A DNA stretch of 64,000 bases from Agrobacterium salinitolerans (GCF_002008225.1 NZ_MRDH01000002.1:248001-312000); one strand, 5' to 3'; shown: positions 53,933 through 63,448, counted from the stretch's first letter. Numbers and translations are program-made. The notes: generated by a model not told the origin, from the sequence alone.

Positions 53933-53972
53933 GCTTGCTTGGAGGGTGGGTTTACCCCCACCTTCCGTCGCT

Positions 53973-54938
53973 TTACTCCTCCGGACTCTGCTCCGCAGGA
54001 CGCGAAAAGCCCAGCGGCCTACCATTTTCATAAAACACCCTGATATCCTCAAGCGCCACACCCGTGCCGGCCTCGTTGAGGCTATGCCGTTCGCAGGCAA
54101 CGTTCCAGGTGCCGGGACCGCCGGAAATGTTGAAGAGATTATAGGCCGCCCGCGGTTTTTCCCCGCCCGGCCCCTGGCTCGCGGAGGAAATGCCGACGAC
54201 GGGGATATGGTCCAGCCCGTGATGCGTATTCAGCCAGTAAACCGTGTTCAAATGGGTATGCCCATGCAACACCAGCTCCGCACCGCCGACGCCCAGTGCT
54301 GCTGCAAAACGGCGAACGCCGAACATGCGCTTGTGGGCGGCAGTGGCACCCCGGATCGGCGGATGATGGATCATCACCACGCGGAACAAGCCCTGTTCAC
54401 CGGCTTTTTTTAAGAGTTCCGCCGTGGCGCGGGCCTGCCGGTTACCGAAATATCCCGTTGCGGAGAAGGGCGGTGTGGCAATGGAGGTGGAGCAGCCAAT
54501 CAGTGCGACGGGGCCGCGCACGCGCATATAGGGGAAAATCTTGCGGTCATCATCCCATTCCGCAGGGTCGCCATCACCGCGCACGTAAGGATACCAGGCC
54601 TGCATGGCCTTGTCGTGCGCGCCGGACACATAGGCGTCGTGATTACCGGGAACGACGGAGGTCCTTTCGGGATCGCCCACTTCCTCCAGCCAATCGGCGG
54701 CGGCGCGGATTTCGATGCCGGTCGCAAGATTGACGAGATCGCCGGTGATAGCCAGATGATCCGGCGATTTTGTCTCGAGATCGTCGAGCAGCTTTTCAAG
54801 CGTATCGGTGAAGAGATGCTTGCGGCGGTTGCGATGCCAGTTGACGAAACCGGTGATCCGTTTCGATGCAAGTTCCCGGAAAGTGAGTTTCGGCAAAGGC
54901 CCCAAATGGACGTCTGAAATATGCGCAAGTTTGAACAT
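53973..54938 (-). CDS. Calcineurin-like metallophosphoesterase
   Basis: A cytoplasmic 321-residue phosphoesterase. All metal motifs are present: DVH in AHISDVHLGP, GDLVN in AITGDLVNLA, GNHD in VVPGNHDAYV, HH in VVMIHHPPIRG, and GHTH in LVLHGHTHLN. Substrate not established; close groups include 3',5'-cAMP phosphodiesterase and nucleotide or lipid phosphatases. It converges with leuA and shares a GTGGG/CCCAC hairpin near 53944-53962. It diverges from the Nudix gene across 66 bp. Confidence 0.9.
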   Translation of the reverse strand: MFKLAHISDVHLGPLPKLTFRELASKRITGFVNWHRNRRKHLFTDTLEKLLDDLETKSPDHLAITGDLVNLATGIEIRAAADWLEEVGDPERTSVVPGNHDAYVSGAHDKAMQAWYPYVRGDGDPAEWDDDRKIFPYMRVRGPVALIGCSTSIATPPFSATGYFGNRQARATAELLKKAGEQGLFRVVMIHHPPIRGATAAHKRMFGVRRFAAALGVGGAELVLHGHTHLNTVYWLNTHHGLDHIPVVGISSASQGPGGEKPRAAYNLFNISGGPGTWNVACERHSLNEAGTGVALEDIRVFYENGRPLGFSRPAEQSPEE

Positions 54939-55004
54939 GGCGGGAGAGATAACCTATGATATGCCACACGTCCAACAAAAGCCTGCCGACGGGGAGAAAC
55001 CAGA

Positions 55005-55496
55005 GTGAGTGATGAGACAATGCGGCGGGACGCCCGCCCGTTCCACACGCGCCTGCTGATCCGCATTCTGCATTTCGTTTTCCTGTTCACGCGCGGTGCA
55101 ACCCTTGGCGTGCGCGCCGCTTGCTACGATGAACAGGGCAGGATTTTTCTCGTGCGGCACACCTATCTGCCCGGCTGGTATCTGCCGGGCGGCGGGGTGG
55201 AACGCGGCGAAACCCTGCTCGCGGCATTACACAAGGAAATTCGCGAGGAAGGCAATCTTGAGGCTTCCTCGAAGCCGGAGCTTTTGCATGTCTATCTCAA
55301 TCTGGAAGGCAGTAACCGCGATCATGTGGCGCTCTACCGGCTTCAGGTCACCCAGACCACGCCGAAAAAACCGGATCATGAAATCACCGAAAGCGGTTTT
55401 TTCGATCTCTCAGACCTGCCGGAAAATGTGACGCCCGCCACCCGCCGCCGCCTTGCCGAACTTTCCGGCAAAGCGGCGATTGCCGATCACTGGTAA
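55005..55496 (+). CDS. Nudix hydrolase
   Basis: A 163-residue Nudix protein. The Nudix box GGGVERGETLLAALHKEIRE with EGNLE fits the G-x5-E-x7-REUxEExGU pattern, except Arg is Lys in the RE step and the last Gly is Asn. The catalytic Glu residues are kept, so hydrolysis of a nucleoside diphosphate derivative is likely. A hydrophobic N-terminal stretch (LLIRILHFVFLFTRG) may associate with membrane. GTG start with GGAG 10 nt upstream. It converges tightly (15 bp) with the glutathione transferase gene. Confidence 0.85.
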   Translation: MSDETMRRDARPFHTRLLIRILHFVFLFTRGATLGVRAACYDEQGRIFLVRHTYLPGWYLPGGGVERGETLLAALHKEIREEGNLEASSKPELLHVYLNLEGSNRDHVALYRLQVTQTTPKKPDHEITESGFFDLSDLPENVTPATRRRLAELSGKAAIADHW

Positions 55497-55511
55497 CGGC
55501 TATCGCTTCCG

Positions 55512-56504
55512 TCAGGCAAGGGCCTCGCGGCCATGGGCCATGGTCAGGTCCAGTTCCGGGCCAACGGGCACGATGCCGGTCGGATTGATGGTGCGGTGGC
55601 TGCGGTAATAATGTTCCTTGATGTGGCGCATATCGACCGTTTCAGGTACGCCCGGCGTCTGGTAGAGATCGCGCAGATAAGCCGTCAGGTGCGGATAGTC
55701 GTGGATGCGGCGGATGTTGCACTTGAAATGGCCGACATAGACAGGATCGAACCGCACCAGCGTGGTGAATAGCCGCCAGTCCGCTTCCGTCTGCTCCGCG
55801 CCGAACAGGAAACGTCGATCCTTCAGGCGGTCCTCCAGCATATCCAGCGTTTCGAATACCTTTACGGCGTTCTGCTGGTAGGCATCCTGCGTGGTGGCGA
55901 AACCGGCTTTGTAAACACCGTTATTGACGGTGTCGTAGATTACCTCGTTCAGTGCGTCGATTTCCGAGCGCAGTGCTTCAGGATAATAATCGGCCTGCGA
56001 GCCGGTGAGATCGTTGAAGGCCACGTTGAACATGCGGATGATTTCCGCCGATTCATTGGAGACGATGGTGCCGCGTTTTTTATCCCACAGCACTGGCACG
56101 GTGACACGCCCCGAATATTTGGGGTCTGCTTTGGTGTAGACCTGCCAGAGCGCCGAGGAGCCGAAGAGGTGATCCTCGGTCGCGCCCGGTGTGCGCTCGC
56201 CCTCAGGCTTGAATTCCCAGCCGTTTTCCAGCATCAGCGGATCGACGACGGAGACGGAAATCAGGTCTTCCAGCTTCTTCAGCTTGCGGAAGATCAGGGT
56301 GCGGTGCGCCCAGGGGCAGGCGAGGGAGACGTAGAGGTGGTAACGGTCCTTCCCCGCCTCGAACCCGCCTTCTCCGGAAGGGCCGGGTGCGCCGTCCGCT
56401 GTAATCCAGTTGCGGAATTGCGAGGCACTGCGCTTAAAGTGCCCCTTGGTTTCCTTGGTGTCGTACCAGACGTCTTTCCATACGCCTTCCACGAGCATAC
56501 CCAT
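55512..56504 (-). CDS. Glutathionyl-hydroquinone reductase (Xi-class GST, YqjG-like)
   Basis: A 330-residue enzyme that reduces glutathionyl-hydroquinones. The active Cys lies in VSLACPWAHRTLIFRKLK. The Xi-class pattern includes NESAEIIRMFNVAFN, YKAGFATTQDAYQQN, and ADWRLFTTLVRFDPVYVGHF, then KCNIRRIHDYPHL. The start ATG at 56504 follows AAGGAG. The open frame extends 37 codons upstream, but those lie beyond the ribosome-binding site. Probably cytoplasmic detoxification of quinones. Confidence 0.94.
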   Translation of the reverse strand: MGMLVEGVWKDVWYDTKETKGHFKRSASQFRNWITADGAPGPSGEGGFEAGKDRYHLYVSLACPWAHRTLIFRKLKKLEDLISVSVVDPLMLENGWEFKPEGERTPGATEDHLFGSSALWQVYTKADPKYSGRVTVPVLWDKKRGTIVSNESAEIIRMFNVAFNDLTGSQADYYPEALRSEIDALNEVIYDTVNNGVYKAGFATTQDAYQQNAVKVFETLDMLEDRLKDRRFLFGAEQTEADWRLFTTLVRFDPVYVGHFKCNIRRIHDYPHLTAYLRDLYQTPGVPETVDMRHIKEHYYRSHRTINPTGIVPVGPELDLTMAHGREALA

Positions 56505-56799
56505 GATGATCTCCTTGGTTGTTTCCTTGTGGCCGATCCTACCCGTTTCACGGTCAGGCGCGAACCCGCCAGGTACTGAACAATGCGTTTCCGCCTCGCA
56601 TAGCGGGAATGGCACGGCGTAGCGATTTGTTCTGGACGGGCCGTTATTTTCCTGATAATTGCGATTTTCACAATTCTGAGGAAATTTTTGATTATGATCG
56701 AACCACGGATGCTCCGACGACGCTGACGCTCCTGAACGCCCTTACCGGCGCAGCCGTCATCTATTGTCGCATCCGTATTCTGGAAGTTTCGGTCTCTTC
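56505..56799. other. Divergent spacer between the GST and GNAT genes
   Basis: A 295-bp spacer holding both promoters. No strong dyad, box or reading frame was recognised. Confidence 0.35.
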
Positions 56800-57369
56800 A
56801 TGTCCAAGCACGATCTTGTCTACCTCACCGAGGACGCGTCGCACGACGCCATCATCGACGTCATCAACGAAGAAGCATTCGGTCCCGGCCGGCATACCCG
56901 TGCGGCCGCGCGCATCCGCGAGCAGGGGCCGCATGACCGGTCGCTGTCCTTCGTCTGCGCCGATGATGGCGAGACGATCGCTTCGGTGCGCATGACGCCG
57001 GTTCTGGCCGGCGGGGTGAAGGGCCATATGCTCGGGCCCCTTGCCGTTCGGCCCTCGCACAAGAACAAGGGCATCGGCCGGGAACTCGTCCGGATCGCCA
57101 TTGCCGCCGCCCGGCGCAACGGCTCGGAAGCCGTGATCCTGATTGGCGATCCGCCCTATTACATGCCGCTCGGTTTCGAGAAGGTCGCTTATGCGGCGCT
57201 CGATTTTCCGGGTCCGGTGGACCCGAGCCGGGTGCTGGTGGTGCCAATTGGAGACGACGTGCATCAGCGGCTGAAGGGCAAGATCGGCTGGCGCAATTGC
57301 CAGGCCGTCATGCCGGCCGCCATGGCGGCAGATGAGGGTTTTGAGGAGCCGCTCAGGGTTTACGGCTGA
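56800..57369 (+). CDS. YhbS-like GNAT N-acetyltransferase
   Basis: A 189-residue acetyltransferase like E. coli YhbS. Motifs are INEEAFGPGRHTRAAARIRE, then MLGPLAVRPSHKNKGIGREL (acetyl-CoA loop), and GDPPYYMPLGFEKVAYA. The substrate is unknown. The ATG at 56800 gives MSKHDLVYLTE. Followed by an MFS gene on the same strand after 124 bp. Confidence 0.87.
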   Translation: MSKHDLVYLTEDASHDAIIDVINEEAFGPGRHTRAAARIREQGPHDRSLSFVCADDGETIASVRMTPVLAGGVKGHMLGPLAVRPSHKNKGIGRELVRIAIAAARRNGSEAVILIGDPPYYMPLGFEKVAYAALDFPGPVDPSRVLVVPIGDDVHQRLKGKIGWRNCQAVMPAAMAADEGFEEPLRVYG

Positions 57370-57493
57370 GGGGTTCGCCTATCGTTGCGGCGTGTATTTC
57401 GTTCCAACCGTGCAAACCCTCCACAGAATTCAATTCCGTTTCCTTCCCCTATACGATAGCAAGTCAAAGTCGATTTCTGCAAAGGGGCGGGGC

Positions 57494-58807
57494 ATGACGG
57501 CTATCACCATGAACGATGCGCTGGAGCGCGCGGGCGCAGGCGCCTATCAGCGGCGGCTGATGGGCATATTCGGCCTCGTCTGGGCCGCGGATGCCATGCA
57601 GGTTCTCGCCGTCGGCTTCACCGCCGCCTCGATTGCCGCAACCTTCGGGCTGACGGTGCCGCAGGCGCTGCAGACCGGCACGGCGTTCTTTTTCGGCATG
57701 CTGCTTGGTGCTGCCGGCTTCGGGCGGCTGGCGGATCGTTACGGGCGTCGCCGTGTGCTGATCGTCACCGTGGCCTGCGATGCGCTGTTCGGTGTGCTTT
57801 CGGTGTTCGCTCCTGATTTTACCATCCTGCTTGTTCTGCGCTTTCTCACCGGTGCCGCCGTGGGCGGCACGCTGCCGGTGGATTATGCGATGATGGCCGA
57901 GTTCCTGCCCGCCAAAAATCGTGGCCGCTGGCTGGTCTTTCTGGAGGGTTTCTGGGCTGTCGGCACGCTGATCGTGGCGCTGGCGGCCTGGGGCGCGAGC
58001 CTTGCCGGCGTCGCCGATGCCTGGCGTTACATTTTTGCCGTGACGGCGTTCCCGGCCGTTCTGGGTCTGGGCTTACGTTTTCTGGTGCCGGAATCGCCAC
58101 TTTACCTGCTGCGCAGCGGGCGATTGGAGGAAGCCAAGGCCGTCGTCAACCGCATGCTGGTGACGAATGGGCGCGCGCCGCTCGATGCCGGGACGGCGCT
58201 TTTCCAGTCTGATGTGGCTAAGGGCCAGGGGATATTTTCACCGGCGCTCAGGCAGCGCAGCCTCATGATCCTTGCGATCTGGTTCCTCGTCTCTGTTTCC
58301 TATTACGGCGTCTTCACCTGGATGCCGGCGAAACTGGCGGGCGACGGTTTCGGTTTCGTGCGCGGTTACGGGTTTCTGGTGCTGGTGGCGCTGGCGCAGA
58401 TCCCCGGTTATGCGCTTGCCGCTTATGGCGTTGAAAAATGGGGTCGCAAGCCGACGCTGATCGGTTTTTGCCTGCTCTCGGCGCTCGGTTGCCTGCTGTT
58501 CACACTCGCGGTCGGCGGCGTCATGATTGCCGCTTCGCTGCTGATCATGAGTTTTGCCCTTCTCGGCACCTGGGGCGCGCTCTACGCCTTTACGCCGGAG
58601 CTTTACCCGACCGAATCGCGCGCAACCGGCATGGGGGCTGCGGGCGCCATGGCAAGGCTGGGCGGCCTGCTGGCGCCGTCTCTGCTTGGCTATGCCATAG
58701 CGCAGGGTTTTGGCGTCGCAATCGGCATTTTCGCCGGTCTGCTGGTGCTTGCCGCCATTGCCGCGACGATGATCAATGCGGAAACGCGGCAGGTGGCGCT
58801 GACCTGA
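57494..58807 (+). CDS. MFS transporter, sugar-porter/SV2-like group
   Basis: Inner-membrane transporter of 437 residues with 12 helices. The conserved MFS motif is GRLADRYGRRRVLIVTVACD in loop 2-3, plus ESPLYLLRSGRLEEAKAVVN at the loop 6-7 start and TPELYPTESRATGMG after helix 10, typical of the sugar-porter/aromatic-acid/NiaP-like branch. Substrate unknown. Start ATG at 57494 has AAAGGGGCGGGGC just upstream. The frame opens 54 codons earlier without support. Confidence 0.87.
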   Translation: MTAITMNDALERAGAGAYQRRLMGIFGLVWAADAMQVLAVGFTAASIAATFGLTVPQALQTGTAFFFGMLLGAAGFGRLADRYGRRRVLIVTVACDALFGVLSVFAPDFTILLVLRFLTGAAVGGTLPVDYAMMAEFLPAKNRGRWLVFLEGFWAVGTLIVALAAWGASLAGVADAWRYIFAVTAFPAVLGLGLRFLVPESPLYLLRSGRLEEAKAVVNRMLVTNGRAPLDAGTALFQSDVAKGQGIFSPALRQRSLMILAIWFLVSVSYYGVFTWMPAKLAGDGFGFVRGYGFLVLVALAQIPGYALAAYGVEKWGRKPTLIGFCLLSALGCLLFTLAVGGVMIAASLLIMSFALLGTWGALYAFTPELYPTESRATGMGAAGAMARLGGLLAPSLLGYAIAQGFGVAIGIFAGLLVLAAIAATMINAETRQVALT

Positions 58808-58826
58808 CGCGTCGTTCCCGCGCAAA

Positions 58827-58851
58827 GGCCTGACCCGTTGAGGATCAGGCC
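58827..58851. terminator. Bidirectional hairpin between MFS and MBL genes
   Basis: GGCCTGA (58827-58833) pairs with TCAGGCC (58845-58851) across an 11-nt loop. It lies between the ends of converging genes. The T run is short. Confidence 0.55.
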
Positions 58852-58866
58852 AGGCTGTTTCGCCCC

Positions 58867-59832
58867 TTAGAGCGCCGTATAATTGACCGGTAGCCAATCG
58901 TAATTGGTGCTGTCGGTGCGCACATGGCCGATACCGGGGAAGGCTATATGTGCGCCAGCCACAAGATGTCTGCCTTCCACCGCCTGCCGGAACGCCAGAT
59001 CACGCGCCACGACGGCGGCCTTCTGGTCGACGTCGAATTCGATCGCCACATCCGGCTCATCGAACTGGAGGATATCGCCATGGGTGATATCGCCCCAGAA
59101 GACGATTTTCTGGCCGTCGCTTTCCAGAATGACGGCGCTGTGGCCTGGTGTGTGGCCGGCATAAAGGATCGAGCCAAGACCGGGAACCGGCGCGGCGTTA
59201 TCGGTAAAGGTCTCAAATTTGCCGGCATCGATATAGGGCTGGATGCTCTCTCTCGCTTCGGCATAATATTTTTTCATCGCTTCGGGCGCGGCCTTCGCCT
59301 TTGCCTCATCCAGCCAGAAAGCGGCTTCGCGCTTGTTGACGTGCAGGGTCGCGTTGGCAAAAACGCGTTTGCCATTCGCCGAAAGTCCGCCGGAATGGTC
59401 GGTATGGATGTGTGTGAGGATGATGTCGTCGATCTCACTGGCCTTGTAGCCCGAAGCTTCGATATTGGCGATGAGCTTGCCAAGGCTCGCGCCAAGATAG
59501 GTGCCGGTGCCGGCATCGATCAGCACCAGCCTGTCGCCGGTATTGACCAGAAACGCATTGACGGAGGTCGGCGTCTCGTCCGGCAGGAAGGCATCCTTCA
59601 GCACCTTGGATGCGTGTTCCGGTGTCGTGTTGGTGTAAAGTTTTGCAAGCGGCAGCGCGACGACGCCATCCGACAGCGCGGTGACTTCCACCTTGCCGAC
59701 CATCAGCCTGTAGAAGCCGGGTGCCTGTGTGGCAGCGAGCGGCGCTTTGGCAAAGGCGAGGGAGGGCGCAATGAAAGGGGCTGCAAAGATGGCGCTGGCG
59801 GCGCCTTTGAGAAGTGAGCGACGTGATGGCAT
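58867..59832 (-). CDS. Tat-exported methyl-parathion-hydrolase-like metallo-beta-lactamase-fold enzyme
   Basis: A periplasmic MBL-fold hydrolase of 321 residues. Twin-arginine signal: PSRRSLLKGAASAIFAAPFI, cleaved near FAKA. The HxHxDH metal motif is ILTHIHTDHSGGL, with His in HTPGHSAV, Asp in FWGDITHG, and His near ASHLSF-like AGAHIAFPGIGHVR. Throughout it parallels methyl parathion hydrolase as I remember it (PGFYRLMVGKVEVTALSDG, GYKASEIDDIILTHIH, FPGIGHVRTDSTNY). The native substrate may be a lactone, phosphotriester or ester. It diverges from a LysR regulator 86 bp away, its likely controller. Confidence 0.88.
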   Translation of the reverse strand: MPSRRSLLKGAASAIFAAPFIAPSLAFAKAPLAATQAPGFYRLMVGKVEVTALSDGVVALPLAKLYTNTTPEHASKVLKDAFLPDETPTSVNAFLVNTGDRLVLIDAGTGTYLGASLGKLIANIEASGYKASEIDDIILTHIHTDHSGGLSANGKRVFANATLHVNKREAAFWLDEAKAKAAPEAMKKYYAEARESIQPYIDAGKFETFTDNAAPVPGLGSILYAGHTPGHSAVILESDGQKIVFWGDITHGDILQFDEPDVAIEFDVDQKAAVVARDLAFRQAVEGRHLVAGAHIAFPGIGHVRTDSTNYDWLPVNYTAL

Positions 59833-59918
59833 AAAAGGCTCCTGAGTTAGGGAATGTCTTGAAACTTTCCGCACTCCAGCTAAGTGTAGACAGGTCAGCA
59901 ATCAAATCGATGTGACTT

Positions 59919-60872
59919 ATGCAAACTATCGATCATTTCAATCTCCGTTCCTTCGACCTCAATCTTCTCATCGCTTTCGATGCGATGATGGAGGAGATGA
60001 ACGTTACGCGCGCCGCGCGGCGGCTGAAAATCCAGCAGCCGGCGATGAGCCATAATCTCTCCACCCTGCGGACGCTGTTTCAGGACGAGCTTTTCATCCG
60101 CGTGGGGCAGGAGATGAAGCCGACGGCGCGGGCGCTCCATCTGGCTGGCCCGGTGCGGCAGGCGCTCCGGCAGGCGCAGGCGGCGGTTTTGACGGCGGAT
60201 GTGTTCGATCCGGCCACCGAGCGCCGCACGTTCCGGCTGGGCATGTCTAGCGAGGTGGAACTGTTGCTTTTGCCGGATCTGACGGCGCGGCTGCGCGAAA
60301 TCGCGCCCGGCATCCGCATTCTGGCCCGCAGCGGGCAGGAGCAGGAGATCACGGCGATGCTGGATACGGGCGTGATCGACATGGCTGTTGGATGCACCTA
60401 TTCGAAGGAGCAGCGCCACCATTGCGAACCGCTTTATTCCTCCAGCGTGCTGTGCTGCTTCAACCCGGCTTTGCTCGATCTGCCCAATCCCGTAGGACTG
60501 GACGCCTATATCGAGGCCAAACATGCGGTCATATCGCAGACGGACAGCCTGCATGGCTGCATCAAGGATGCACTGGAACTGAGCGGCTTGGAAATCGATG
60601 TCGTTGCGGCTGCGCCGGATTTCCTTTCGGTTCTGGCGACGGCGCGATCCTCAGCGGTGCTGGCGACCGTGTCCTCACGCATCGCCCTTCGTTATGCGCC
60701 AATGCTGGGGCTGGAAATAAGCCCCGTGCCGGTGACGCTGAGTTTCCCGCCCGTCGCCATGGTCTGGACATTGCAGACTGACGCGGATGCCGGAGCCGTA
60801 TGGCTTCGCCAGCAAATCCGCGAGGCCATGGGCCCAACCGTGGACGGTGGGGTATCGGGGATTGCCGCCTAG
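59919..60872 (+). CDS. LysR-family regulator, NodD/NahR-like
   Basis: A 317-residue LysR protein. The helix-turn-helix (about 10-70) has FDLNLLIAFDAMMEEMNVTR and LKIQQPAMSHNLSTLRTLF, the NodD/NahR subtype, in which effectors are aromatic. The effector domain continues to about 300. It is divergent from the MPH-like gene. An imperfect dyad TCAAATCGATGTGA (59901-59914) lies in the 86-bp spacer and may be its box. The 3' end overlaps the next gene on the opposite strand by 4 bp. Confidence 0.88.
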   Translation: MQTIDHFNLRSFDLNLLIAFDAMMEEMNVTRAARRLKIQQPAMSHNLSTLRTLFQDELFIRVGQEMKPTARALHLAGPVRQALRQAQAAVLTADVFDPATERRTFRLGMSSEVELLLLPDLTARLREIAPGIRILARSGQEQEITAMLDTGVIDMAVGCTYSKEQRHHCEPLYSSSVLCCFNPALLDLPNPVGLDAYIEAKHAVISQTDSLHGCIKDALELSGLEIDVVAAAPDFLSVLATARSSAVLATVSSRIALRYAPMLGLEISPVPVTLSFPPVAMVWTLQTDADAGAVWLRQQIREAMGPTVDGGVSGIAA

Positions 60873-61282
60873 AACCGCTTCTCCAGCCAGGTGATCGACT
60901 GGCCGCTGGAAAGGGGGCCAAGCGAGCCAATCTTCGTGAAACCGTAGCGCTCATAGGTTCTCAGGGCGTCCGGGTTCATCGTGTCGATATAGGCGCCCAT
61001 GCAGCCACGCTTTCTGGCTTCTTCCTCCGCCATGGCAAGCAGCTTCGGGCCTGTGCCCTGACCGCGCATGACCTCCGGCACGAAAAGAAGCTGCACGTAA
61101 AGCCAGCCGCGAGCGGTATGGCCCACCAGACCGCCGGTGACGGTATTGTCGTCATCGCGGATGGTGATGTTGAGTTCGCGTTTGTCGCTTTCGCCGAAAC
61201 GGGCGAGATTATAAGCCACCAGCGGATCGCGAATGGCCTTTTCGGCCTCTGCATCCGCGACATCGCTCAAAACGAAATTCAT
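60869..61282 (-). CDS. GNAT-family N-acetyltransferase
   Basis: A 137-residue acetyltransferase. Motifs are WLYVQLLFVPEVMRGQGTGP (acetyl-CoA loop) and CMGAYIDTMNPDALRTYERY, then GFTKIGSL. ATG at 61282 has GGGAAG 8 nt upstream; an ATG two codons earlier abuts that site. It converges with the LysR gene, overlapping by 4 bp. Substrate unknown. Confidence 0.85.
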   Translation of the reverse strand: MNFVLSDVADAEAEKAIRDPLVAYNLARFGESDKRELNITIRDDDNTVTGGLVGHTARGWLYVQLLFVPEVMRGQGTGPKLLAMAEEEARKRGCMGAYIDTMNPDALRTYERYGFTKIGSLGPLSSGQSITWLEKRF

Positions 61283-61362
61283 GTTCATCTTCCCGGGCCG
61301 CCGGGCGGCGGCCGTTTCCCGTTTTCCGTTCCGAGACCTGAAGCGCTTCGCTGGAAACGCCC

Positions 61363-63447
61363 TTACCGGCCCTCACGCCACCACAGCGCGGAAAAGGCAA
61401 GCAGCAGGGCGGCAAGCCCGGCAAAACCGGCAAAGAGCGGCAGGGTATTGACGCCTTTCAGCACCGTCTCGTCGGTCATGCGTATCAGCATGCGATCCTC
61501 ATCGGCAACCCTGATATCTCCGCGAACGGGCAATATATCGGGAAGGGCGATGCGGCCGGAACTATCGGCCACCCGGTGCACGCTGCCCCTGGTGGCATCG
61601 GCCAGCGGTTTCAGCGTTTCGGTCGTCGAGATCATCGCCTTGAATTCCGGCGCATCCACCGCGCCGACATGAACGAGAGTGGTGAAGTCGCCGTTCTTGA
61701 TCTCGAACAGGCCGGTTTCATCCATGCGGCGCTCGATTTTGTAAAGACCGGGCTCGGTGCTGGTGAAGGCCATGTTCTCCGTCTTGCCCGAAGGGAAACG
61801 CACGCTTGCCTGACCGGGATCGTCGCCGATAGTCTGGCGGGTGATCTGCAAGGTACGGCCATTGGCACGCGCCGTCAGAGCCTCTTCCTCAAGCTCGGGC
61901 TCCTTCATCAGCCAGTGGGCGATACGGCGGTAAAGCGCCACATGCGGGCCGCCGCCTTCATAACCACGCGCCCAGAGCCAGCCCTGATCCGACAGCAGCA
62001 TGGCAACACGGCCTTCGCCCTGGCGGTTCAGCACCAGAAGCGGGTCCTGACCGTCGCCCAGCATCACCGTCTGGCCCTGCGGCGGGTCGACGCTGATGGT
62101 GCGGAACCAGCGGCCCCATTGCGGCGGCTCGTTGGCCGATCCATCCAGCCCACGGGTGACAGGGTGTTTTTTGCCCGCTTCCGAAAGGCGCGGGTAGAAA
62201 GCGGCCTGATGCACCTGCCCGGTCGGCTGCGCCGGCAGCACGGAGGCGAGCGGTGTCATTGCGATCGAATCCTGCCCGGCATGTTCCGGACCGGCGGCGA
62301 TCAGCAGCGCGCCGCCCTTTTCGACATATTGGGCGATGTAATCGTAATAGAGGATCGGCAGCACACCGCGATGCTGGTAACGGTCGAAAATGATGAGATC
62401 GAAATCCTCGATTTTTTCGACGAACAGCTCGCGGGTGGGGAAGGCGATCAGCGAGAGTTCGTTGATCGGGGTGCCGTCCTGCTTTTCCGGCGGGCGCAAA
62501 ATGGTGAAATGCACCAGATCGACCGAGGCGTCGGATTTCAGGAGGTTACGCCACGCCCGTTCCCCGGCGTGGGGTTCGCCGGAGACGAGCAGCACGCGCA
62601 GGTTCTGGCGAATGCCTTCGATCAGGTGAACGGCGCGGTTATTGGCAGCCGTCACTTCACCGGGAAGCTCGGCGACGGAAAATTCCATGACATTGTTGCC
62701 GCCGCGCGGAACCTTGAAGCTGAGCGGCGTCGGCTGGCCGGGCGTGGCCTGAAGCGTCGCGATTTCCTCACCGTTCATCTTCACCGTCACTTCCGCAGCA
62801 CCGCCGCCGGCGGGGCGACCGTCATCGAAGACGCGCAAGGTCAGCTGTTGTTCCTCGTTGACGATGCCGAAGCGCGGGGCGCGGACGATCTCGATACGGC
62901 GGTCGAATTCATCGGCCTTGCCGGTGATCAGTCCGTGGACGGGGGCGCGGAAGCCCAGCACCTGTTCGGCATTGGGCAGGGCATTCGGGATATCGTGAAT
63001 CTGGCCGTCACTGAGGAAGATCGCGCCGCCGACGCGGGATGGCGAGACATCCGAAACGGCGGAGGAAAGGGCCGAGAAAAGCTGCGTCGAGGGTGAATCG
63101 CTCTCACCATTGTCACGCACTTCCACGATGCGCGGCTCGATGCGCGGGAAGCGGGACAGCCGGTCTTGCAGCGCATTCAGGGCGGTGTCGGTCATTTGCG
63201 GCCGGTCCTGCACATCCTGACTCTGCGAGCGGTCGACGATGACGGGAACGATGGTGGAAAGCGGTTCGCGCTCCTCCTGCGTCAAAAGCGGATTGGCGAT
63301 GGCGGCAAGCAAAGCGGCGAGCGCCAGCCCGCGCAGCCATGCGCCGCGGACACCGCGCCACAGGCCGATGAAGGAGAGGACAAGGGCGGCGACAGCCAGA
63401 ACGGCAATCACGATCCACGGCAGGAAGGGGGCGAAGGTCAATGTCAT
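61363..63447 (-). CDS. Membrane protein with glutamine-amidotransferase-like domain, Bat/DUF4159 operon type
   Basis: A 694-residue inner-membrane protein. Two N-terminal helices (about 4-50: [20 protein letters not shown]), a VWA-like part (VPVIVDRSQSQDVQDRP), a central class I glutamine-amidotransferase-like domain (FDRYQHRGVLPILYYDYIAQ and YVEKGGALLIAAGP), and a C-terminal helix (PLFAGFAGLAALLLAFSALW). The amidotransferase Cys/His are not evident, so this domain is probably structural. It follows the DUF4159 gene by 1 bp (TGACATG) and belongs to the MoxR-DUF58-DUF4159 type cluster. Cell-envelope integrity or stress role likely, by association only. Confidence 0.85.
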   Translation of the reverse strand: MTLTFAPFLPWIVIAVLAVAALVLSFIGLWRGVRGAWLRGLALAALLAAIANPLLTQEEREPLSTIVPVIVDRSQSQDVQDRPQMTDTALNALQDRLSRFPRIEPRIVEVRDNGESDSPSTQLFSALSSAVSDVSPSRVGGAIFLSDGQIHDIPNALPNAEQVLGFRAPVHGLITGKADEFDRRIEIVRAPRFGIVNEEQQLTLRVFDDGRPAGGGAAEVTVKMNGEEIATLQATPGQPTPLSFKVPRGGNNVMEFSVAELPGEVTAANNRAVHLIEGIRQNLRVLLVSGEPHAGERAWRNLLKSDASVDLVHFTILRPPEKQDGTPINELSLIAFPTRELFVEKIEDFDLIIFDRYQHRGVLPILYYDYIAQYVEKGGALLIAAGPEHAGQDSIAMTPLASVLPAQPTGQVHQAAFYPRLSEAGKKHPVTRGLDGSANEPPQWGRWFRTISVDPPQGQTVMLGDGQDPLLVLNRQGEGRVAMLLSDQGWLWARGYEGGGPHVALYRRIAHWLMKEPELEEEALTARANGRTLQITRQTIGDDPGQASVRFPSGKTENMAFTSTEPGLYKIERRMDETGLFEIKNGDFTTLVHVGAVDAPEFKAMISTTETLKPLADATRGSVHRVADSSGRIALPDILPVRGDIRVADEDRMLIRMTDETVLKGVNTLPLFAGFAGLAALLLAFSALWWREGR

Positions 63448-63448
63448 G

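Noticed and set aside
61576-63096. 506-codon open frame antisense to the GATase-like membrane protein gene
   Set aside because: Composition is typical antisense of GC-rich coding sequence, no family resemblance, and the opposite strand gene is convincing.
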